A stretch of DNA of 64,000 bases, from assembly GCF_029490015.1 (NCBI RefSeq), contig NZ_CP120469.1, positions 248,001-312,000 of the forward strand. The letters run 5' to 3'. This document shows, in pieces, positions 59,074-64,000 of this stretch (position 1 is its first letter; every line of letters starts with the position of its first letter). The stretch is from Halobaculum limi. Its GTDB lineage: Archaea > Halobacteriota > Halobacteria > Halobacteriales > Haloferacaceae. The position numbers and the translations under genes are program-made. The notes under the pieces are model-generated. The model did not search any database, was not told the DNA's origin, and worked only from the letters and a program-made list of their open reading frames with translations.

Positions 59074-60888
59074 TCATTCTACCGTCACGCTCTTTGCCAG
59101 ATTGCGCGGTTTGTCTATCGAACGGTCCAACAGGTCTGCCACGTAGTACGAGACGAGTTGGAGTTGGACGTTCGCGAGGACGCCCGACAGTTCCGGGTGC
59201 GTCTCGGGGATTGGGAGGAACACGTCGACGGTCGACTCGACGTGATTCGCAGTCTCTGCGGCGATCCCGATCACGGGTGCGCCGCGCGAACGGACCTCCT
59301 CGACGTTGTTGAGCGTCTTGGTGTCGTGCCGACCCGAGAAGACGGCGAGCACGGGCGTCTGGGGAGTCACCAGCGCGAGCGGGCCGTGTTTGAGTTCGCC
59401 CGCGGCGAACCCCTCGGCGTGCTCGTAGGTGATCTCTTTGAACTTGAGTGCCCCTTCACACGCAACGGGGAACGCGACGCCGCGGCCGATGAAGAACCGG
59501 CCGTCTGCGTCGGCGTACTGCGACGCGAGCGACGCCGCCGTCGACTCCCGGAGGACACGCTCGACTTGGTCGGGCAGCACTCTGAGCGCAGAGAGCAGTC
59601 CCTCACGCTCGGCGCTCGGTTCGCCGGTGATGTCCTCGGTCAGTCGCTCGACGAGCAACGCGAGGACGATCACCTGCGAGGAGAACGTCTTGGTCGCGGC
59701 GACGCCGATCTCGGGGCCCGCACGGATGAACAGCGCGTCGTCCGCCTCACGCGCGGCCGTCGACCCGACGACGTTTGTGACAGCCAGCGTGCGGGCGTTG
59801 CGCGCTTTCACGTCGCGCATCGAGGTGAGCGTGTCCGCCGTCTCGCCGCTCTGTGTCACTGCGACGACGAGCGTCCCGTCGGTGACGGGCGCGGGCGTCG
59901 TCGCGTACTCACCAGCGGTGAACGCGTGGGCGGGAATTCCGCGGTCGCGCAGGAGCTGGCACGCGTACATCGACGCGTGGTGGGAGGTTCCACAGGAGAT
60001 GAAGTGAACCTCGTCGACGTCGTCGAACGACCCGGGTGGGAACTCTTCGAGGTCGACGCGGTTGTCGTCGGTGATCCGACCGTTGATCGCGCGTCTGAGC
60101 GCCTCTGGCTGCTCGTGGATCTCCTTGAGCATGTAGTGATCGTAGCCGTCGCGCTCGGCGTCTTCAGAGCCCCACTCGACGGTTTCGATCGGGCGATTCT
60201 GTGGACTGCCGGTGATATCGGTGATGACGTGTTCACCGGGCGTGAGTCGGACGAAGTCGCCATCGTCGAGGTACACCACGCGTGAGGTGTACTCGAGGAA
60301 CGACGGCACGTCGCTGGCGAGGAAGCGGCGTTTGCCGTCGACACCGAGAACGAGCGGCGAGCCCTGTCGGGTCGCGAAGATGGCGTCCGTCCCGTCGACC
60401 AACACGGCGATGGCGTAACTGCCCTCGATGCGCGCGATGGCGCGACGGAACGCGGCTTCGGGGTCGTAGCCGGCCGCGAGTTCGTCTTCGATCAGGTGCG
60501 GAACGACTTCTGTGTCGGTCTCACTCGTGAACAGGTGGCCTGCTGCGGCGAGTTCGCTCCGCAATTCGGCGTAGTTCTCGATGATCCCGTTGTGGACGAC
60601 CGCGACCGTGCCCGTGCAGTCGGTGTGGGGGTGCGCGTTCTCGTCGGTCGGCGCGCCGTGGGTGCTCCATCGGGTGTGTCCCAGTCCCAACTGTCCGGCG
60701 AACTCGACGTGGTCGACCTCGCTGGAGAGGGGGTCGATACCGCCCTCGCGCTTGTGCACGCGGACGCCGTGACCGTTGAGCGTCGCGATGCCGGCGGAGT
60801 CGTAACCGCGGTACTCCAGGTTCTTCAACCCAGTAAGCACCGTATCGACGACGTCGTCTTCGCCCACGCAGGCGGTGATCCCGCACAT
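59074..60888 (-). CDS. glmS: Glutamine-fructose-6-phosphate transaminase
   Basis: A 604-residue enzyme. MCGITACVGEDDVVDTVLTG begins with the nucleophile Cys2 of class II glutamine amidotransferases, and GLGHTRWSTHGAPTDENAHP is the glutamine-site motif. Two SIS isomerase domains follow (FISCGTSHHASMYACQLLRD and GVAFPVACEGALKFKEITYE). The last residues KPRNLAKSVTVE are the usual C-terminal end. It makes glucosamine-6-phosphate, the substrate of GlmM at 3706-5049. I start at 60888 so that Cys is residue 2. No glmS ribozyme-like sequence is seen. Confidence 0.9.
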   Translation of the reverse strand: MCGITACVGEDDVVDTVLTGLKNLEYRGYDSAGIATLNGHGVRVHKREGGIDPLSSEVDHVEFAGQLGLGHTRWSTHGAPTDENAHPHTDCTGTVAVVHNGIIENYAELRSELAAAGHLFTSETDTEVVPHLIEDELAAGYDPEAAFRRAIARIEGSYAIAVLVDGTDAIFATRQGSPLVLGVDGKRRFLASDVPSFLEYTSRVVYLDDGDFVRLTPGEHVITDITGSPQNRPIETVEWGSEDAERDGYDHYMLKEIHEQPEALRRAINGRITDDNRVDLEEFPPGSFDDVDEVHFISCGTSHHASMYACQLLRDRGIPAHAFTAGEYATTPAPVTDGTLVVAVTQSGETADTLTSMRDVKARNARTLAVTNVVGSTAAREADDALFIRAGPEIGVAATKTFSSQVIVLALLVERLTEDITGEPSAEREGLLSALRVLPDQVERVLRESTAASLASQYADADGRFFIGRGVAFPVACEGALKFKEITYEHAEGFAAGELKHGPLALVTPQTPVLAVFSGRHDTKTLNNVEEVRSRGAPVIGIAAETANHVESTVDVFLPIPETHPELSGVLANVQLQLVSYYVADLLDRSIDKPRNLAKSVTVE

Positions 60889-61243
60889 CAGCGTCCCCTC
60901 GCGGGACGGCGATTCCGTCCGATATCTCTCCAATTACTCGGAGTGCGATCCATCCCGCGTTGTGCCGGCGTTCCGGCGATGTCGTGTGTCCAGGTCATGG
61001 TCAGACCGAACCGATAGAGTCCGGGGTAACATCTGCCAATCCCTCGATCCGGGCATTGTTATTAGGAGAATACAGCCATCAAACCGGAAGTTAGCGGGTC
61101 TACTACGGAATATCAGCAGAATCGGCGTCGGCCGGAGTCTCGCGAGTCGCGTGCAATTATCGCGAAACCGTCTGGTGGTCAGCCGCTAACCACTGCTATC
61201 GCATCTATAACAATACGGTTAGGATAGCCAATAGAAATCGGGT
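60889..61243. other. Divergent promoter region of glmS and the GlmU-like gene
   Basis: On the minus strand GAGTAATTGG lies about 45 bases before glmS. On the plus strand ATCTATAACAATACGG at 61203-61218 lies 26-41 bases ahead of the GlmU-like ATG. An 8-base pair of words (GTTAGCGG at 61090 and CCGCTAAC at 61183) are inverted copies. No coding frame. Confidence 0.45.
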
Positions 61244-62353
61244 ATGCTCGGGGTACTTGCAATTGGAACTGAGACCGGTGCCGCGTTCGCACCCTCGATC
61301 CCGGCCGCACTGTTGCCGGTCGGGGAGGGGAGCGCGGTCGACCGTGCTATCGACGCGATGATCGCCGTCGGCGTGGACGAGATTCACGTCGACCCCGCCG
61401 ATCACGAGCTGTCGGTGCGAGTACACGAGCGTTACCCGTCGGTCCCCATCGTCCAAGACGACGACCTGACGGGTGCGCTCGTGAGACACGACCGCGTGTT
61501 GTGGATGCCCGCAACCGCGGTCGTCGACCACAGTTCCCTCGAGCGACTCGCGACCGCCGGAGCAGGCGTCCTCAAACGGCCCTCCGAACCGTTCTCGCCG
61601 CTTGCGGGACCGGAACCACGCCCGATCTGCCTCCCCGCTGACGTGTTCGAGGATCGCGCTCCGAGCGACGCACCGGCCATCGCGCGCGGACTCGACGTCG
61701 ACGGTGCGCTCGAACGGATCGAGTGCGACCACGTCGCCGACGTCCGACGCCCCTGGGAACTACTGGACGCGAACGAGTGGTACATCGCGGGTGTCGACAC
61801 CCCCGACGGCCACAGTATCGACGGCGTACGTTCCCGAAGCGACGGCGAGATCCACCCCGACGCCGACCTTACCGGCCCCGTCGCCGTTCACCAAGGCGCA
61901 CGTATCGGCCCCGGTGTCGTCATCGAAGGCCCAGTTGTCGTGTCACCCGGGGCAGATGTTGGACCAAACTGTTATGTGAGGTCAAACACATTTATAGGCG
62001 AAGACGTGCACATTGGAGCCTCAGTCGAGATAAAAAACAGCGTCTTACTCGACGGCGCGAAGGTTCCACACCTCAGTTACGTGGGAGATAGCGTCGTCGG
62101 ACCGGACGCGAACGTGGGTGCCGGGTCACTCGTGGCGAACCTCCGTCACGACGACCAGCCGGTACGCCTCACCCACAACGACTGTCGAGTCAGCACTGGT
62201 CGCCGTAAGTTCGGTGTCGTCATCGGTGAAGGGTCAAAACTGGGGATCGGAACGCGCCTGAACGTCGGCACCGTGCTCGGCGTCGGGGCGACGACGACGC
62301 CCGGAGAAATCGTCGTTCGCGACGTCCGGACGGAGGGAGACACGGAGCGGTGA
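61244..62353 (+). CDS. GlmU-like protein with degenerate nucleotidyltransferase half
   Basis: A 369-residue protein. The N-terminal part (LAIGTETGAAFAPSIPAALL) lacks the GxGTRM and KP motifs, so the nucleotidylyltransferase site is not there. The C-terminal part is a left-handed beta-helix with PGVVIEGPVVVSPGADVGPN, SVEIKNSVLLDGAKVPHLSY and STGRRKFGVVIGEGSKLGIG, nearly the same motifs as the intact paralogue at 2491-3675. It may acetylate a sugar phosphate or be a regulatory partner. It is divergent from glmS. Confidence 0.75.
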   Translation: MLGVLAIGTETGAAFAPSIPAALLPVGEGSAVDRAIDAMIAVGVDEIHVDPADHELSVRVHERYPSVPIVQDDDLTGALVRHDRVLWMPATAVVDHSSLERLATAGAGVLKRPSEPFSPLAGPEPRPICLPADVFEDRAPSDAPAIARGLDVDGALERIECDHVADVRRPWELLDANEWYIAGVDTPDGHSIDGVRSRSDGEIHPDADLTGPVAVHQGARIGPGVVIEGPVVVSPGADVGPNCYVRSNTFIGEDVHIGASVEIKNSVLLDGAKVPHLSYVGDSVVGPDANVGAGSLVANLRHDDQPVRLTHNDCRVSTGRRKFGVVIGEGSKLGIGTRLNVGTVLGVGATTTPGEIVVRDVRTEGDTER

Positions 62354-62430
62354 ACGAGGGCGGCGCTGGGTGACTTCCATCCGTACGCCACCATCACGGG
62401 AACAGTAGTAGACCACAGATCGCCACCAAA

Positions 62431-63072
62431 ATGGCTAACCAATCAACCCACCAATCAACGACCCGAGAGGAACAGAACGTGCCACGTGTTACCGAGGATG
62501 ACGAACAGGCAGTCGTCGAGACCGAACACGTCGACGAGCAGGAGGAGTCCGAACCAGCCGAGATCCCACTGGATCTCACCTTCGAGATACTCAAGAACGA
62601 GCGGCGTCGCCTCGTGCTGGAATACCTGCGTGACGTGGACGACGGACAGACCACTATCGGCGAACTCGCCGAGCACATCGCCGCCATCGAGAACGACTGC
62701 GACATCCAGGCGCTCGGTGCCCAACAGCGCAAGCGCGTGTACATCGGCCTGTACCAGTGCCATCTCCCGAAGATGGACGACGCCGGTGTGGTCGACTTCA
62801 ACCAGAGCAGAGGCTTCGTTGAACTCCGCCCAGAGGCAGACCCACTGTTCGAGTACCTCGTCGAGGACGACGAGTCAGAAGACGACATCGAATCGGCCGG
62901 CGATATGGAGGAGGACTTCCTCCCTCTCGCGGGTGCGACGCTCGGCATCGGTGTGCTGTTCGGAATCAGCCAACTGCTCGGTTACCACCTGCTCGCAAGC
63001 CTGTTCGTCTTCGCGTTTCTCGCGTTTGTCCTCTACACGGGCCGTGACCAGGTGATGGCCCAGTTCGCGTAG
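62431..63072 (+). CDS. DUF7344-type HTH protein with membrane anchor
   Basis: A 213-residue protein. A 45-residue acidic N-terminal tail precedes LDLTFEILKNERRRLVLEYL, RDVDDGQTTIGELAEHIAAI and QQRKRVYIGLYQCHLPKMDD, the same winged-helix motif set as the protein at 58385-58897. LPLAGATLGIGVLFGISQLL and HLLASLFVFAFLAFVLYTGR are two membrane helices. It is probably a membrane-bound regulator. It follows the GlmU-like gene by 77 bases. Confidence 0.72.
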   Translation: MANQSTHQSTTREEQNVPRVTEDDEQAVVETEHVDEQEESEPAEIPLDLTFEILKNERRRLVLEYLRDVDDGQTTIGELAEHIAAIENDCDIQALGAQQRKRVYIGLYQCHLPKMDDAGVVDFNQSRGFVELRPEADPLFEYLVEDDESEDDIESAGDMEEDFLPLAGATLGIGVLFGISQLLGYHLLASLFVFAFLAFVLYTGRDQVMAQFA

Positions 63073-63195
63073 TCTCTCTTCGAATTTTCAGTTTGTCGTC
63101 GAACACTTCCCGGAGAGTGTCGGGAGTGACATCGTTCTCATCGTTCGGGAGGATCGACGATTCTTCACCGTTCAACCGTCCGTACCGAGGTGAAG

Positions 63196-63363
63196 TCAGT
63201 CGGGACTCATCGGAGGCCAGGGACGGTCTGAGCGTGCTGGCACTTCTGTGACCGTGATCACGAACCGGCGACCACACGCACACGTCACGATTTGATCCCG
63301 CGCGTCGGGCAATGCTGTCCCGCAACTGCATTCGATCTGCAAGCCAGCACTGACGTCTTTCAT
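63196..63363 (-). CDS. Small zinc-ribbon-like protein
   Basis: A 55-residue protein starting MKDVSAGLQIECSCGTALPD. CSCG and, 14 residues later, CACG, provide two CxC pairs for one zinc, as in the small CxxC zinc proteins common in haloarchaea. The rest is RRFVITVTEVPARSDRPW. It is too short for most gene finders. Role unknown, possibly regulatory. It is convergent with the DUF7344-like gene. Confidence 0.6.
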   Translation of the reverse strand: MKDVSAGLQIECSCGTALPDARDQIVTCACGRRFVITVTEVPARSDRPWPPMSPD

Positions 63364-63410
63364 TCATCTGCCGCACAGACCACAGCGATATTATACTGGT
63401 CGTGACTTCT

Positions 63411-63430
63411 CCCCCGACTGAAGTCGTGGG
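63411..63430. repeat. IS200/IS605-type hairpin
   Basis: CCCCCGAC and GTCGTGGG with loop TGAA pair over seven of eight bases and are followed by CTTTCTCCT, a sequence typical of tnpB-element ends in haloarchaea. Confidence 0.5.
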
Positions 63431-63801
63431 CTTTCTCCTCAATTTCGTGTGAAACTCGACGTCTCCGAGTGTTTCGCGCAGGATATCGTCTCTCCAGAGA
63501 GCACGGCAGTGACGCAAAGACTGGTGTGTCGAACTCGAAGAGACACAGGTACCGGGAATTGGGAGCGGAGGAGAACGATGAACAGCAACGGACCACTGCG
63601 AACAGCGACGAACAACGACGGGGACAGCGGGCAGTCAGCCAGCGAACAGGTCAGAGCACGTGAACGCCGAGGTACGGACGAACCCAGGCCACGGCCTCAT
63701 ACGTCGAGGAGAGAACGTAGCCGACCAACAGTATCCAACCGCCACGGTCCGTCGGGGCCAACATCCCCACTAAGTACAAAAGCGTGCAAGAGTGACCTCC
63801 T

Positions 63802-63821
63802 CCTCGCCGTTCACGGCGAGG
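63802..63821. repeat. IS200/IS605-type hairpin
   Basis: CCTCGCCGT at 63802-63810 and ACGGCGAGG at 63813-63821 are a perfect nine-base stem with a two-base TC loop, followed by CTTCCCACG. Together with the hairpin at 63411 it may bound a small non-autonomous element of about 410 bases. Confidence 0.5.
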
Positions 63822-64000
63822 CTTCCCACGTCTGCACCGCAACGCTGGGTTGGGATATTTGCTGGTTGACGACTCGTCGGCATAACGAGCTGATGGCGGG
63901 GACACACTGCCGTTACTCCTATCCCTGACAGGGGACTCGGAGTTATCTTGCTGACCGAGACACCACAGCGGTTCAAGACGGTGTCTCGAACATCGAGGTT

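Larger units (their letters stand above)
63364..64000. other. Right-edge gap with IS200/IS605-type ends
   Basis: No gene is supportable. Two hairpins about 390 bases apart resemble the left and right ends of IS605 elements, and between them lies non-coding or broken sequence. The last 100 bases show TATA-like words (ATATTT near 63857) that may belong to a gene beyond the window. Confidence 0.4.

Noticed and set aside
58879-60285. 468-codon plus-strand frame opposite glmS
   Set aside because: GlmS motifs on the minus strand are complete; the plus frame has no recognisable protein.
60889-61243. glmS ribozyme or riboswitch
   Set aside because: The upstream region shows no pseudoknot-like pattern; the element is known from Gram-positive bacteria, and here the spacer looks like a pair of divergent promoters.
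63449-63928. 159-codon plus-strand frame across the right-edge hairpins
   Set aside because: It crosses both transposon-type hairpins and changes composition several times; more likely chance readthrough than a gene.
1-64000. CRISPR array
   Set aside because: No series of regularly spaced direct repeats of 25-40 bases was seen in any gap.
1-64000. tRNA or rRNA genes as island attachment sites
   Set aside because: No T-arm consensus with a matching cloverleaf was recognised in the gaps by eye; a tRNA-finder run would settle this.

Overview
The window is high-GC DNA that encodes strikingly acidic proteins (Asp/Glu-rich surfaces, acidic tails). TATA-like elements lie 25-35 bases ahead of many start codons, and genes are densely packed with ATGA/GTGA overlaps. 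Families seen mainly in halophilic archaea (HalOD1, bacterio-opsin-activator-type HTH regulators, DUF7344-like regulators, PRC-barrel-like proteins) recur. This is a chromosome or large replicon of a haloarchaeon (class Halobacteria). Genus cannot be decided from the sequence. No rRNA, tRNA or CRISPR array was recognised by eye.

Layout. (1) 1-5.4 kb: surface-sugar and cell-envelope genes, including an NAD-dependent epimerase (cut by the window edge), a Gfo/Idh/MocA dehydrogenase, a decayed FemAB/GNAT-type gene, a NUDIX hydrolase, and a GlmU-like plus GlmM pair for UDP-GlcNAc synthesis. (2) 5.4-24.7 kb: an accessory island with lower GC pockets, many broken genes and mobile-element traces. It carries an AddAB/RecB-like nuclease-helicase pair, a membrane protein/MBL-like pair, a tiny Gly-zipper protein over a TFB remnant, an HTH plus TumE-like pair with a second broken copy next to an IS200/IS605 tnpB fossil, a ribbon-helix-helix/PIN toxin-antitoxin pair with a perfect inverted-repeat operator, and a plasmid-like replication/transfer module (NrS-1-type primase-polymerase plus a 1344-residue FtsK/VirB4-like ATPase fused to nuclease-like and D5-like domains). 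(3) 24.6-28.4 kb: small regulators and stress proteins (two PRC-like proteins, TraB family, phosphoribosyltransferase, small membrane protein). (4) 28.5-33.1 kb: an acyl-CoA dehydrogenase followed by a tight three-gene operon of an archaeal phosphoglycerate mutase homologue, a SelD/AIR-synthase-like protein and an NMN adenylyltransferase-like protein, a combination whose purpose is not obvious. (5) 33.1-36.1 kb: a Tat lipoprotein with DppB- and DppC-like permeases that are divergently transcribed. (6) 36.1-52.8 kb: a carboxylic-acid catabolism region with a PaaK-type ligase, S9 peptidase, MaoC hydratase, alpha/beta hydrolase, AMP-forming acyl-CoA ligase, an HTH regulator, a complete Liv-type ABC importer (K, G, F, H, M) with an overlapping thiolase-fold synthase, and a 2-oxoacid dehydrogenase complex with split E2. 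(7) 53.3-64 kb: a J-domain/2Fe-2S ferredoxin fusion, an MFS transporter, small regulators, several very small proteins, GlmS, a degenerate GlmU paralogue, two membrane-anchored DUF7344-like regulators, and IS200/IS605-type hairpins at the right edge.

How it works together. GlmS (59.1-60.9 kb), GlmM and the GlmU-like enzyme (2.5-5.0 kb) supply UDP-N-acetylglucosamine for glycans, with the epimerase and dehydrogenase as likely users. The 36-53 kb block can import an organic or branched-chain-type acid, activate it to a CoA ester and process it by dehydrogenation, hydration and oxidative decarboxylation. The 5-24 kb island is best read as one or more integrated, partly decayed mobile elements carrying maintenance (toxin-antitoxin), replication/transfer and DNA-degradation functions.
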